From positions 1 to 17,327 of the forward strand of contig JBAZJL010000010.1 in NCBI GenBank assembly GCA_041651335.1: DNA of 17,327 nucleotides, in the 5' to 3' direction. Within the stretch, counting starts at the first letter, position 1. Every line of letters begins with the position of its first letter. The notes under the pieces are model-generated. The model saw nothing but the letters and a program-made list of their open reading frames with translations, did no database searches and was not told where the DNA came from. Source of the DNA: UBA6220 sp041651335 (GTDB lineage: Bacteria > Patescibacteriota > Minisyncoccia > Minisyncoccales > Minisyncoccaceae). Positions 6,778 through 14,557 of this stretch are shown in pieces. The translations under genes and the position numbers were made by a program.

Positions 6778-9456
6778 ATGAAGAACATTTGGCACATAAA
6801 AACAATTTCTGAGGTTTTGAAAATTACGAATAGCACAGAAAAAGGGCTAAGCGAAAGCGAGGCGCTTCGTTGTTTTAAAAAATACGGACCTAATCAGCTT
6901 CCAGAAAGCAAAACAGAAACATTATTAGTTATTTTTTTGAATCAATTTAAAAGCCCTTTGATTTATCTTCTTTTTTTGGCCGGGGCAATCGTATTTTTGA
7001 TAGATGAGCCAATCGATGCTTTTATTATCTTCGCGGTTTTGATTTTTAATGCCATTATTGGAACCATTCAAGAAGGAAAAGCAAAAAATGCGCTTTTGGC
7101 TCTTAATAAATTTGTAACAACCAAAGCCACTGTTTTGCGAGAAGGAAAAGAACTAATCATTCCTGATACGGAAGTTGTTTTTGGAGACATTATTATTTTA
7201 AACGAAGGCGAAAAAATTCCAGCTGATGCTAGAATTATAATTTCTAATAATTTAAAGATAGATGAAGCCACAATGACCGGAGAATCTAATCCGGTTTCTA
7301 AAACCCCCGAGGTTTTAAAATCAGAAAGTTTGGATATTGGAGACCAGAAAAATATGGTTTTTAAAGGAACAAATGTTGTTTTTGGGAATGGCCGAGCAGT
7401 TGTTGTTGAAACTGGTTTGGGGACAGTTATTGGTAAAATTGCTAAACAGATTTCTGGAATAAAAACTGAAATTCCACTTCAAGCCAATATTCGCGAACTG
7501 TCTAATTTTATTATTATTGCGGTTATGGGAATTAGCACTTTCTTGTTTTCTTTGGGAGTTATTTCCGGAAAATCAGGAAAAGAAATGTTTATGATTGTTG
7601 TTTCTTTGGCAGTTTCTATTGTTCCCGAAGGATTGCCGATTGTGATTACTCTTATTTTGGCGACAGGTGTTTGGAGAATGAGCAAACGAAATGCTTTAGT
7701 AAAAAAATTACAAGCAGTTGAATCTTTGGGCCAGGCCGAGATTATTGCTGTTGACAAAACCGGAACAATTACGAAAAATGAATTAATTGTTCAAAAAATT
7801 TTTATTAACAATAAAATATTTTCAGTCGAAGGAGTTGGTTACGAGCCTGAAGGAAAAATTTTTTTGAATGAAAAAGAAGTGAAAATAAAGAACGATCCTG
7901 ATCTTTTTTTGGCAGCAAAAATGGCCGCTTATTGTTCGGGGGCCAAAGTTATGTTTTCGCCAGAAGAAAAAATATGGCGCATTGCCGGGGATCCTACGGA
8001 AGCAGCTATGCTTGTTTTTTCTCAAAAAGCAGGAATTTTAAAAGACAAAATTGAAAAAAAAGAACCTGTAATTTTAGAAACGCCATTTGATTACAAATTA
8101 AAATATCGAGCAGTTCTTTATGGCAACGAGAAGGAAAAAACTTTGGCAATTTCTGGAGCACCGGAAAATATTTTAAATCTTTGCTCAAGAATATGGCGTG
8201 ATGGCAAAAAGCACAGCTTAGGGATTAAAGAAAAAAAAGAAATTGAAAAAATTTTAAATAATTTATCTGAACAGGGATTACGTATTATTGCTTTTGCCGA
8301 AAAAAACAATTTATCAACTGACAGTTTAAATAAAAAAATAGAAAATCTTGATTTTATCGGATTTTATGCCATGAAAGATTCTTTGCGCCCAGAAGTTAGT
8401 GAAGCAATGAAAAAAGCAATTTCAGCTGGAATTAAAGTTATAATGATTACTGGGGATTATAAAACAACAGCAGTGGCAATCGCCAAAGAAGCTGGAATTT
8501 ATCAGGACGGGGACAATGTTCTTGTAGGAGAAGATATTGATAAAATGACCAGTAAAGAATTATCTCAAAATATTATTAAAGCCACTGTTTTTGCCAGAGT
8601 TAATCCAAATCATAAATTAATTATTGTGAATGCTTTTCGAGCCCAAGGGCAGATTATTGCCATGACCGGAGACGGAGTAAACGACGCTCCTTCATTAGTA
8701 GCAGCTGATTTGGGTGTGGCAATGGGAAATATTGGCACCGAGGTTGCCAAAGAAGCGGCTGATATAATTCTTTTAGATGATAATTTTGGAAGTATTATCT
8801 CAGCCGTTGAAGAGGGGAGAAGTATTTATAAAAACATTAAAAAAGTTATTTTATATTTTTTTTCCACAAGCCTTGGAGAAGCATTGTTGATTGTGGGAGC
8901 CTTGTTTTTGGGATATCCTCTTCCACTGATTGCTGCTCAAATCATTTGGCTTAATCTTGTCACCGACGGATTTTTAGATGTAGCGTTGGCCATGGAGCCA
9001 AAAGAATCAGGTTTATTAAAAGATAGCTTTCAAAAGCCCAAAAAATATTTGGTTGATGGATTAATGCTAAAAAGAATATTTTTAATGGCTTTGCCGATGG
9101 CTATTGGCACGCTTTTTCTTTTTAAAGATTTTTATAAAATAGACATTATCAAGGCTCAAACAATATCATTAACTTTGATGGCAGCCTTTCAATGGTTTAA
9201 TGCCTGGAATTGTCGATCAGAAGAAAAGTCTATTTTTAAAATGAACCTTTTTTCTAATAAATTTTTAATTGGAGCAACGGCAATTGTTGTTGCTTTGCAG
9301 ATTTTTGCGGTTTATTGTCCATTTATGCAAAAGATTTTACGAACAACAGCTCTTAATTCTTCTGATTGGTTAATGATTATATTTATCACTTTATCAATTA
9401 TTATGATTGAAGAATTAAGAAAATTATTTTTTCGCCTTAATAAAAACAGACTATAA
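6778..9456 (+). CDS. P-type (P2) cation-transporting ATPase, probable Ca2+ exporter
   Basis: An 892-residue membrane pump of normal length with the full P2 layout: N-terminal cation-ATPase domain, actuator motif 'TMTGES' (Thr165-Ser170), phosphorylation site Asp326 in 'DKTGTIT', nucleotide-binding 'SGAPENIL', hinge 'TGDGVNDAP' (Asp632, Asp636), and about ten TM helices. Ion-site residues by alignment to SERCA: Glu284 in 'VPEGLP' (M4), Glu701 in 'STSLGE' (M5), Asn726 and Asp730 in 'WLNLVTDG' (M6), all as in Ca2+ site II. The M5 Asn768 equivalent is Ser698 and the M8 Glu908 equivalent is Gln805, so site I is probably lost, as in PMCA- and PMR1-type pumps that carry one Ca2+ (inference). Mn2+ transport is also possible. 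It is divergent from ppaC, with no obvious co-transcribed partner. Confidence 0.92.
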   Translation: MKNIWHIKTISEVLKITNSTEKGLSESEALRCFKKYGPNQLPESKTETLLVIFLNQFKSPLIYLLFLAGAIVFLIDEPIDAFIIFAVLIFNAIIGTIQEGKAKNALLALNKFVTTKATVLREGKELIIPDTEVVFGDIIILNEGEKIPADARIIISNNLKIDEATMTGESNPVSKTPEVLKSESLDIGDQKNMVFKGTNVVFGNGRAVVVETGLGTVIGKIAKQISGIKTEIPLQANIRELSNFIIIAVMGISTFLFSLGVISGKSGKEMFMIVVSLAVSIVPEGLPIVITLILATGVWRMSKRNALVKKLQAVESLGQAEIIAVDKTGTITKNELIVQKIFINNKIFSVEGVGYEPEGKIFLNEKEVKIKNDPDLFLAAKMAAYCSGAKVMFSPEEKIWRIAGDPTEAAMLVFSQKAGILKDKIEKKEPVILETPFDYKLKYRAVLYGNEKEKTLAISGAPENILNLCSRIWRDGKKHSLGIKEKKEIEKILNNLSEQGLRIIAFAEKNNLSTDSLNKKIENLDFIGFYAMKDSLRPEVSEAMKKAISAGIKVIMITGDYKTTAVAIAKEAGIYQDGDNVLVGEDIDKMTSKELSQNIIKATVFARVNPNHKLIIVNAFRAQGQIIAMTGDGVNDAPSLVAADLGVAMGNIGTEVAKEAADIILLDDNFGSIISAVEEGRSIYKNIKKVILYFFSTSLGEALLIVGALFLGYPLPLIAAQIIWLNLVTDGFLDVALAMEPKESGLLKDSFQKPKKYLVDGLMLKRIFLMALPMAIGTLFLFKDFYKIDIIKAQTISLTLMAAFQWFNAWNCRSEEKSIFKMNLFSNKFLIGATAIVVALQIFAVYCPFMQKILRTTALNSSDWLMIIFITLSIIMIEELRKLFFRLNKNRL

Positions 9457-9461
9457 ATATT

Positions 9462-9480
9462 TTTTAATCCTTGATTAAAA
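9462..9480 (+). other. Short AT-rich inverted repeat after the ATPase gene
   Basis: TTTTAATC (9462-9469), CTT loop, GATTAAAA (9473-9480): a perfect 8-bp stem 6 nt after the ATPase stop. There is no clean T run on either side, so it could be a poor terminator or a 3'-end stabiliser. Confidence 0.3.
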
Positions 9481-9496
9481 TTAAAATTCAAATTTA

Positions 9497-9958
9497 ATGA
9501 AAAATATTTTACCCTACCAAGAACAATTAAATCGGATAAAGCGCTTGGAAAAAGACATTAAACGTTTTTCAATAGCTACGGAAGATAACTTTGAAAATGC
9601 CATTGATGCGTTTACATCTTTTTTTATCCAATGCTATCACCTAAAAGATTGGCTGATTGAAAGCCGTTATAATAGAAGAGATGTAAATATTTTTATTGAT
9701 AATAGCGTTTCCTTGTCTCTTTGCCGAGACATTGCCAACAAACAAAAGCATAAAAAAATAGACCAATACGAACCGAAAAATCATTTAAGTGATAAAAAAG
9801 GACCTTCGGGTTCAATTATTAGATATTATGATCCTTTTCGAAAAGAAAATCGTTTTGGAATAGATGTGCAAGAGTTTGGAACCTTGATCGATGTAATCGA
9901 TTTGGCAGAAAAGTGCCTAGAAGAATGGGAAAGATTTTTGTATATTTATTCTATTTAA
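9497..9958 (+). CDS. Conserved hypothetical protein, possibly HEPN-like helical
   Basis: A 153-residue, mostly helical soluble protein. I recognise the style but not a named function: 'FFIQCYHLKDWL' (residues 42-53) followed by 'LSLCRDIANKQKH' (73-85) recurs in many small bacterial hypothetical proteins. The spacing Arg77 to His85 is Rx7H, not the Rx4-6H of canonical HEPN RNases, so nuclease activity should not be assumed. There is no membrane segment or signal peptide, and no antitoxin-like neighbour. ATG 9497 has no SD; -10-like TAAAAT boxes lie at 9476-9481 and 9482-9487, giving a leader of 3-9 nt at most. Function unknown. Confidence 0.65.
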   Translation: MKNILPYQEQLNRIKRLEKDIKRFSIATEDNFENAIDAFTSFFIQCYHLKDWLIESRYNRRDVNIFIDNSVSLSLCRDIANKQKHKKIDQYEPKNHLSDKKGPSGSIIRYYDPFRKENRFGIDVQEFGTLIDVIDLAEKCLEEWERFLYIYSI

Positions 9959-9986
9959 ACTTAGCCATCGCTAAATTTATAATTTT

Positions 9987-9995
9987 TGTTAAAAT
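9987..9995 (+). promoter_or_regulatory. Extended -10 giving a leaderless Gmad2-GerMN mRNA
   Basis: TG-T-TAAAAT, with the hexamer at 9990-9995 ending 6 nt before ATG 10002, so the predicted +1 coincides with the start codon. No SD. Confidence 0.5.
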
Positions 9996-10001
9996 AAAGA
10001 T

Positions 10002-10928
10002 ATGAAAAAAATAATAATAATTTCAATTATTTTATTGCTAATTATTGGCGGGTGGTATTATTTTATTGTTCTTAATCAATCAAAACAAAACGAACCGATT
10101 TTTTGTACTCTGGATGCTAAGCTTTGTTCTGATGGTTCGGCAGTGGGCAGGATTCCGCCTAAATGCGAATTTGCTCCTTGCCCAAAAGAAGATTTATTGA
10201 TTGTTGACTCCGTGTTGTCCAACCAGATTATAACAAGCCCTTTGACAATTATTGGGTCAGCCAGAGGAAGCTGGTATTTTGAAGCCACATTTCCGGTTTT
10301 AATTTTAGACGAACAAGGAAATATTTTAGCCGAGCACTATGCCGAAGCTAAAGATAGCTGGATGACAAATGATTTTGTGCCCTTTGAAGCTGTTTTGAAT
10401 TTTAAAGCTCCAATTACACAAAAAGGAACAATTGTTTTAAAAAAATCAAATCCATCTGGCTTGATTGAGAACGAAGATGAGTTAAGGATTCCGATTTTAT
10501 TTTTTAAACAAGACCAGGAAAAAAAACAAATGAAAGAAATAAGTCTTTATTATTATAATTCTTCTCTTGATAAAGACGAAAATGAAAATATTAAATGTAG
10601 CCGAGACGGATTAGTAGGGGTTAAAAGAGAAATACCAATAACTTCAACTCCGATTCAAGACACGATAAACCTTTTACTTATTGGAAAAATCACCGAACAA
10701 GAAAAAAATCAGGGGATTAGCACAGAATATCCTTTGCTAGGATTTTCTCTAAAAGGAGCTTCTTTGAAAAACGGTATTTTAACTTTGGAATTTAATGATC
10801 CGAATGCAAAAACAAGCGGAGGATCGTGTCGAGCAGGAATCCTTTGGTTTCAAATAGAGGCAACCGCTAAACAATTTTCAGAAGTTGAACAGGTTCGTTT
10901 TTTGCCCGAGGATATTTTCCAACCTTAA
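10002..10928 (+). CDS. Membrane-anchored Gmad2 / GerMN domain protein
   Basis: A 308-residue protein with an N-terminal TM anchor (about 4-24, 'IIIISIILLLIIGGWYYFIV') and an extracytoplasmic remainder. A short Cys module follows (Cys35, 42, 55, 60; 'CTLDAKLCSDGSAVGRIPPK..'), then a Gmad2 immunoglobulin-like domain (about 64-170: 'IITSPLTIIGSARGSWYFEATFPV', 'LKKSNPSG'), then a GerMN domain (about 178-306: 'MKEISLYYYN', 'TPIQDTINLLLIG', 'LKNGILTLEFND'). Both domains were first named from spore-germination proteins but are widespread in non-sporulating bacteria, where they may bind wall or surface ligands; the precise role is unknown. The gene for the sensor kinase begins 37 nt downstream, so the two may work at the same surface. 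Confidence 0.85.
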   Translation: MKKIIIISIILLLIIGGWYYFIVLNQSKQNEPIFCTLDAKLCSDGSAVGRIPPKCEFAPCPKEDLLIVDSVLSNQIITSPLTIIGSARGSWYFEATFPVLILDEQGNILAEHYAEAKDSWMTNDFVPFEAVLNFKAPITQKGTIVLKKSNPSGLIENEDELRIPILFFKQDQEKKQMKEISLYYYNSSLDKDENENIKCSRDGLVGVKREIPITSTPIQDTINLLLIGKITEQEKNQGISTEYPLLGFSLKGASLKNGILTLEFNDPNAKTSGGSCRAGILWFQIEATAKQFSEVEQVRFLPEDIFQP

Positions 10929-10953
10929 AAAATTAAATTTAATTTTAAAAAAA

Positions 10954-10959
10954 TAAAAT
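10954..10959 (+). promoter_or_regulatory. Possible -10 box for the histidine kinase gene
   Basis: TAAAAT ending 6 nt before ATG 10966, again the leaderless spacing. The spacer is nearly all A/T (it also holds the perfect palindrome AAAATTAAATTTAATTTT at 10929-10946), so chance is a real alternative and read-through from 10002 is possible. Confidence 0.3.
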
Positions 10960-10965
10960 TATTTA

Positions 10966-13005
10966 ATGAACAAACCAATCAATTTTAATCCCAAAAAAAG
11001 AGCGTCCTTGTGGACGTATATTATTATCCCGGGAATAGTGATTTTGGTTTTGATTATTTTTTTAAATATTGTTTTTTATCGCTTAGAAAAAAGTTTTTTT
11101 GAAAGTACTTTCAAAAATGAAGCCAAAGTAATGACAACTTTGATTTCTAGAAGGCTACAAAATTCTTTCTCTGCCACAGAGGACATGAAAGCATTTTTTT
11201 TGAGTAGCGAAACAATTTTGGAAAGTAAATTTAATAAATTTGCGCAAACAGCTATTGAGGTTCGGAAACCATTGGGAATATTTTTAACCATGGAATGGAT
11301 TGATGAAGATAATTTTCTTCGCTACGTCTATCCTAATGATACCGATAATTCAAAAATTATAGTTTATGATTATAATAAATACCCTAATCGGCTAGAACCT
11401 ATTTTAAAAGCTAAAGAAACTAAATTACCGGTAGTAACTGAGCCGATCGTGCTTGGTCGAGGATATCCGGCTATTCTATTATATTCGCCGATTTATAACC
11501 AAGAAGAGTATCAAGGCATTGTCGCTACTGTTATTAGGCTTTCAGACCTTTTTGAGCCTTTAAGTGGGATGAATCAGATGACTGGATATTTAAAAACAAG
11601 TAATTTTATCGCTCTTTTTAACAAAGAAGTAATTTATGATTTAAACGGAGAAAGGATTATCAATCTTCAAGAAGAAAAAATTAAAGATTCAGAATCAATA
11701 AAATACTTATCCCTGCTTTCAGGAGAAGAGGCGAGAGAAATTATTTCTTTTGCGGATAAAAATTGGGAAATAATCATTTACCCTAATTATTTTTCTAAAC
11801 TCAACGAAAGAGAAATATTTTATGGTTTAATATCAATAATTGTTGCAAGTTTAATAATTATTTTATTAACAGTTATTTATCTTAGACAAAAACAATTATT
11901 AAAAGAAAAATCCTTAGTTGAGGCCTTGCTTTTGGGGATTGGAGAGGGATTGGTGGCTTGCGACAAGAATGAAAAAATAATTTATAGCAATGACCAGGCT
12001 TCTGACTTGGTGGGGTATTCAAAAAAAGAATTATTTAATAAAAAATATTATGATTATTTTAAAATGGTTGATCATAAAGGAAAATTGATTGCCCGAGAAA
12101 AAAGACTTTTCGTGCAAGCAATTTTAAGCAAAAAAATTATTAATGTTTCTTTAATAGATAATAATTTTTTATTGAAAAAAGACGGGACTAGATTTTCTTT
12201 TGCAGGCACGGTTTCTCCGATTATTGTTGATGAAAAAGTGGAAGGAGTGATTGTTATTTTTCGGAATGCCAATAAAGAAAAAGAAGTAGACAGAATGAAA
12301 ACCGAATTTTTATCTTTGGCTACGCACCAGCTTTTAACTCCGGTTTCATCAATCAAATGGATGTCCGAGCTTTTACTGGGAGACAAGGAATTGGGAAAAA
12401 AACAAAAAAGCCATGTCTCTGATATTTATATTTCAGCAGAAAGAATGAGAAGCTTGATAAATTCTTTATTGAATATTTCTCGAATTGAATCTGGTCGGAT
12501 TATGGTAGAGCCCAAACCGACAGATTTAAGAGATTTAGTTTCCGAATTAATCAAGGAATTAAAAAATAAAATCAAAGAGAAAAAACATACTGTAGAGCTA
12601 AAAATAGATTCGAGATTAAAAAAAGTAAATATTGATCCTCGTTTAATTCGAGAAGTTTATAAAAATTATTTAACCAATGCTATTAAATATACTCCAGAAA
12701 AAGGAAAAATTTTAATTCAAATAAAGATTGAAAAAGATAAAATAATTTCGAAAGTGATTGATAATGGGTATGGTATTCCTAAATCAGAACAACCAAAAAT
12801 TTTTGAAAAGTTTTATCGGGCTACAAACATAATTGACATTGAGGAGGGTGGAAATGGACTTGGGCTTTATTTAGTAAAACAAATTGTTGAGGTTTCAGGT
12901 GGAAAAACAGGACTAGAAAGTGAAATCAATAAAGGTTCTGTTTTCTGGTTTACCTTGCCCTTAAAAGGCAGTAAAATAAAGCCAGGCGAAGTAAGTGTTA
13001 ATTAG
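10966..13005 (+). CDS. Membrane sensor histidine kinase (CHASE-like, PAS, HisKA, HATPase)
   Basis: A 679-residue two-TM sensor kinase. TM1 spans about 17-39. The extracytoplasmic region (about 40-283) looks like a CHASE sensor domain ('GIFLTMEWIDEDNFLRYVYP', 'LPVVTEPIVLGRGYPAILLY', 'GIVATVIRLSDLF'), typically binding small extracellular ligands. TM2 is about 286-306. A PAS domain follows (about 318-436). The HisKA phospho-acceptor is His454 in 'LATHQLLTPVSSIKW'. The ATPase domain (about 550-670) has an N box 'NYLTNAIKYTPEKG', G1 'DNGYGIPKSEQPKIFEKFYR' and G2 'GGNGLGLYLVKQIVEVSGG'. All catalytic elements are present. No response regulator is adjacent; the REC-GAF protein at 2636 is the only receiver in the window. 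The pilin-FISUMP gene starts 6 nt after its stop codon, implying co-expression. No SD. Confidence 0.92.
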   Translation: MNKPINFNPKKRASLWTYIIIPGIVILVLIIFLNIVFYRLEKSFFESTFKNEAKVMTTLISRRLQNSFSATEDMKAFFLSSETILESKFNKFAQTAIEVRKPLGIFLTMEWIDEDNFLRYVYPNDTDNSKIIVYDYNKYPNRLEPILKAKETKLPVVTEPIVLGRGYPAILLYSPIYNQEEYQGIVATVIRLSDLFEPLSGMNQMTGYLKTSNFIALFNKEVIYDLNGERIINLQEEKIKDSESIKYLSLLSGEEAREIISFADKNWEIIIYPNYFSKLNEREIFYGLISIIVASLIIILLTVIYLRQKQLLKEKSLVEALLLGIGEGLVACDKNEKIIYSNDQASDLVGYSKKELFNKKYYDYFKMVDHKGKLIAREKRLFVQAILSKKIINVSLIDNNFLLKKDGTRFSFAGTVSPIIVDEKVEGVIVIFRNANKEKEVDRMKTEFLSLATHQLLTPVSSIKWMSELLLGDKELGKKQKSHVSDIYISAERMRSLINSLLNISRIESGRIMVEPKPTDLRDLVSELIKELKNKIKEKKHTVELKIDSRLKKVNIDPRLIREVYKNYLTNAIKYTPEKGKILIQIKIEKDKIISKVIDNGYGIPKSEQPKIFEKFYRATNIIDIEEGGNGLGLYLVKQIVEVSGGKTGLESEINKGSVFWFTLPLKGSKIKPGEVSVN

Positions 13006-13011
13006 TTGTTT

Positions 13012-14115
13012 ATGAAAAAGAAACAAAAAGGGTTTACGCTTTTAGAAATATTATTGGTTGTGGCGGCCATTGCTATTTTGGCTGGAATCGTTATTTTGGC
13101 CATTAACCCGACTAAACAATTAATCGAAGTAAGAAATACCCAAAGAACATCTGATTTAAACACTATCGATAAAGCAATTACTTCTTATCAAATAGATAAC
13201 AAAGGGTTGTTGCCAGTTTATTTTCCGACATCATTAATCGAAATTTGCAATACTGGCAGTAAAATTCCAAGCGAAGTGGCCCCTGGAGAATGTGATGGTT
13301 ATTATGATCTTTCTTATTTGGTTCCTGTTTATTTGGTAGCCATTCCTTTTGATCCTGGCTTATCAGCTTTTTATTTAGACCAAGCTTATGCTGCTGGGGG
13401 TGGTGCGGGGTATCAGATAATGATAAATAAAAATAGAATTGCGCTTGTGGCGACAAATGAAAAAGGAGGATATATATTTTTAAATATTACTGAGGAAGAA
13501 TTCGAAGAACAGAATCCAGAAGAAGAGGAAGAAGAATTTTTATGCGGAGAAAATTTATTATATCAAGGAGAATCATATCCAAGTGTTCAAATTGGAGATC
13601 AGTGCTGGCTAGGAAAAAATTTAAATGTTTCTAATTATAGAAATGGAGATCCAATAACTTATGCTGAAAATAACTGGCACGAATGGGATAATCTTGTAGG
13701 AAAATGGTGTTATTTGAATAATAATAGCGAGAATGAAATTTTTGGAAAGCTATATAATTGGTATGCTATTACTGATTCGCGAGGAATTTGTCCAGAGAAT
13801 TGGCACGTTCCTTCGGATGGCGAATGGACTATTTTGGGAAGCTTTTTGACGACTGACCCTGGATTAAAAATGAAATCAAGCAATTTGGATGATCCGCCTT
13901 GGGATGGAAATAATAGCTCTGGATTTTCAGCTCTTCCAGGCGGAATTAGGTGGACTGGCGGATCGTTTTCTAGTTATGGCACTACTTATCTTTGGTCTTC
14001 TGAATTAGTTGAGGACCCTGTTCCAACTAGGCAGCTTTCTTCTTGGAACAATAATTTGATTAATCAAACCAATGGTCGATCCGAAGGCCTTTCGGTTCGT
14101 TGTTTAAAAGATTGA
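13012..14115 (+). CDS. Type IV prepilin-like protein fused to a FISUMP domain
   Basis: A 367-residue protein. The N-terminus 'MKKKQKGFTLLEILLVVAAI' is a class III prepilin signal: cleavage expected after Gly7, Phe8 becomes residue 1, and Glu12 is the conserved Glu5. A long hydrophobic helix follows, then 'RNTQRTSDLNTIDKAITSYQ' as in pseudopilins, and a pilin globular region to about 155. A very acidic linker (about 160-180, 'EEEFEEQNPEEEEEEF') leads to a C-terminal FISUMP domain (about 183-367): 'VQIGDQCWLGKNLNVSNYRNGD', 'GKLYNWYAITD', 'CPENWHVPSDGEWT', 'FSALPGGIRW', 'YLWSSE' and the terminal 'SVRCLKD'. It is probably displayed on a pilus or at its tip, as a minor pilin or adhesin (inference). 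ATG 13012 is chosen over TTG 13006 because it gives the normal short basic leader. The kinase gene upstream is 6 nt away, suggesting translational coupling. It ends with TGA. Confidence 0.9.
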   Translation: MKKKQKGFTLLEILLVVAAIAILAGIVILAINPTKQLIEVRNTQRTSDLNTIDKAITSYQIDNKGLLPVYFPTSLIEICNTGSKIPSEVAPGECDGYYDLSYLVPVYLVAIPFDPGLSAFYLDQAYAAGGGAGYQIMINKNRIALVATNEKGGYIFLNITEEEFEEQNPEEEEEEFLCGENLLYQGESYPSVQIGDQCWLGKNLNVSNYRNGDPITYAENNWHEWDNLVGKWCYLNNNSENEIFGKLYNWYAITDSRGICPENWHVPSDGEWTILGSFLTTDPGLKMKSSNLDDPPWDGNNSSGFSALPGGIRWTGGSFSSYGTTYLWSSELVEDPVPTRQLSSWNNNLINQTNGRSEGLSVRCLKD

Positions 14116-14127
14116 TATTTTAAATCA

Positions 14128-14156
14128 TTGACACTATTTGTTTATTCGAGTACCTT
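14128..14156 (+). promoter_or_regulatory. Promoter of the cold-shock gene
   Basis: TTGACA (14128-14133), 17-nt spacer, TACCTT (14151-14156). The predicted leader is about 44 nt (from ~14163), A/T-rich near the ATG and without an SD. Confidence 0.65.
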
Positions 14157-14206
14157 TATTAAAGAAGCGTGGTCGGGTTTCTGAATAAAAATAATTAAAA
14201 ATAAAA

Positions 14207-14404
14207 ATGACAGGGACAATCAAAACTTTAACGGAAAAAGGATTTGGATTTATTTCTTGCGAAGGGCAAGAAAAAGATATTTTTTTCCATTCCCATGATT
14301 TAAAAAACGTAACCTTTAATGAATTAAGAGTTGGCGACAAGCTTAATTTTGAAATTGTAGACGGTGAAAAAGGGCCAAGTGCTAAAGAAATAGAACGAAT
14401 CTAA
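14207..14404 (+). CDS. Cold-shock domain protein
   Basis: A 65-residue single CSD protein, the usual length for the Csp family; an OB-fold single-stranded RNA/DNA-binding chaperone. RNP1 is 'KGFGFIS' (residues 11-17), and RNP2 is 'DIFFHSHDL' (24-32) with the aromatic pair and the H-x-H/D end. 'LRVGDKLNFEIVDGEKGPSAKEI' matches the C-terminal half. It has its own promoter and a strong terminator, so it is monocistronic. The leader may contribute to cold control, but nothing diagnostic is visible. Confidence 0.95.
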   Translation: MTGTIKTLTEKGFGFISCEGQEKDIFFHSHDLKNVTFNELRVGDKLNFEIVDGEKGPSAKEIERI

Positions 14405-14411
14405 TCAATTT

Positions 14412-14435
14412 ACCGGCTATTTTAGCCGGTTTTTT
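14412..14435 (+). terminator. Intrinsic terminator of the cold-shock gene
   Basis: ACCGGCTA (14412-14419), TTT loop, TAGCCGGT (14423-14430), then a T run to 14435. This is among the most GC-rich and stable hairpins in the window. Confidence 0.9.
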
Positions 14436-14437
14436 GT

Positions 14438-14466
14438 TTGTTGAAAAATAAAAGCAATGTTATACT
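14438..14466 (+). promoter_or_regulatory. Promoter upstream of the Lys-rich mini-ORF and engB
   Basis: TTGTTG (14438-14443), 17-nt spacer, TATACT (14461-14466) with a TG-T extension at 14458-14460. It starts directly after the cold-shock terminator. The predicted start is near 14473, about 22 nt before ATG 14495. Confidence 0.6.
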
Positions 14467-14494
14467 ATTGATAATAAAAATAATAATCAAATAT

Positions 14495-14557
14495 ATGGCC
14501 AAGGGAAATAATTCTCGAAGAAAAGAAACAAAAAAACCGAAAAAAGCAAAAAAATAA
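14495..14557 (+). CDS. 20-residue Lys-rich mini-protein or leader peptide
   Basis: ATG to TAA encodes 20 residues beginning MAKGNNSRRKE and ending KKPKKAKK, with 8 Lys and 2 Arg. It has its own extended -10 promoter. Small proteins starting 'M-x-KGN/Q-N' and rich in 'KKPKK' occur in other bacteria as unannotated or hypothetical genes, so it may be a real basic micro-protein (from memory, not checked). Alternatively it is a leader peptide: the stop codon abuts the first arm of a set of competing hairpins that precede engB. No SD is visible. It is too short to be proved from sequence alone. Confidence 0.5.
   Translation: MAKGNNSRRKETKKPKKAKK

Noticed and set aside
9497..9958. HEPN toxin of a toxin-antitoxin pair
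   Set aside because: The Rx4-6H motif is not met (Rx7H) and there is no adjacent nucleotidyltransferase or antitoxin-like gene.
2636..13005. REC-GAF protein and the histidine kinase as a cognate two-component pair
   Set aside because: They are over 7 kb apart, with separate promoters and several terminators between them. The pairing is possible but the sequence does not support it.
13012..14115. FISUMP domain as a diversity-generating retroelement target
   Set aside because: CPR genomes often carry such systems and I believe the fold may be C-type-lectin-like, but no reverse transcriptase or template repeat is present in the window.
14113..14115. TGA recoded as glycine (genetic code 25)
   Set aside because: TGA ends the pilin-FISUMP gene right after the expected FISUMP terminus 'VRCLKD', and no gene in the window needs an in-frame TGA to be read through.
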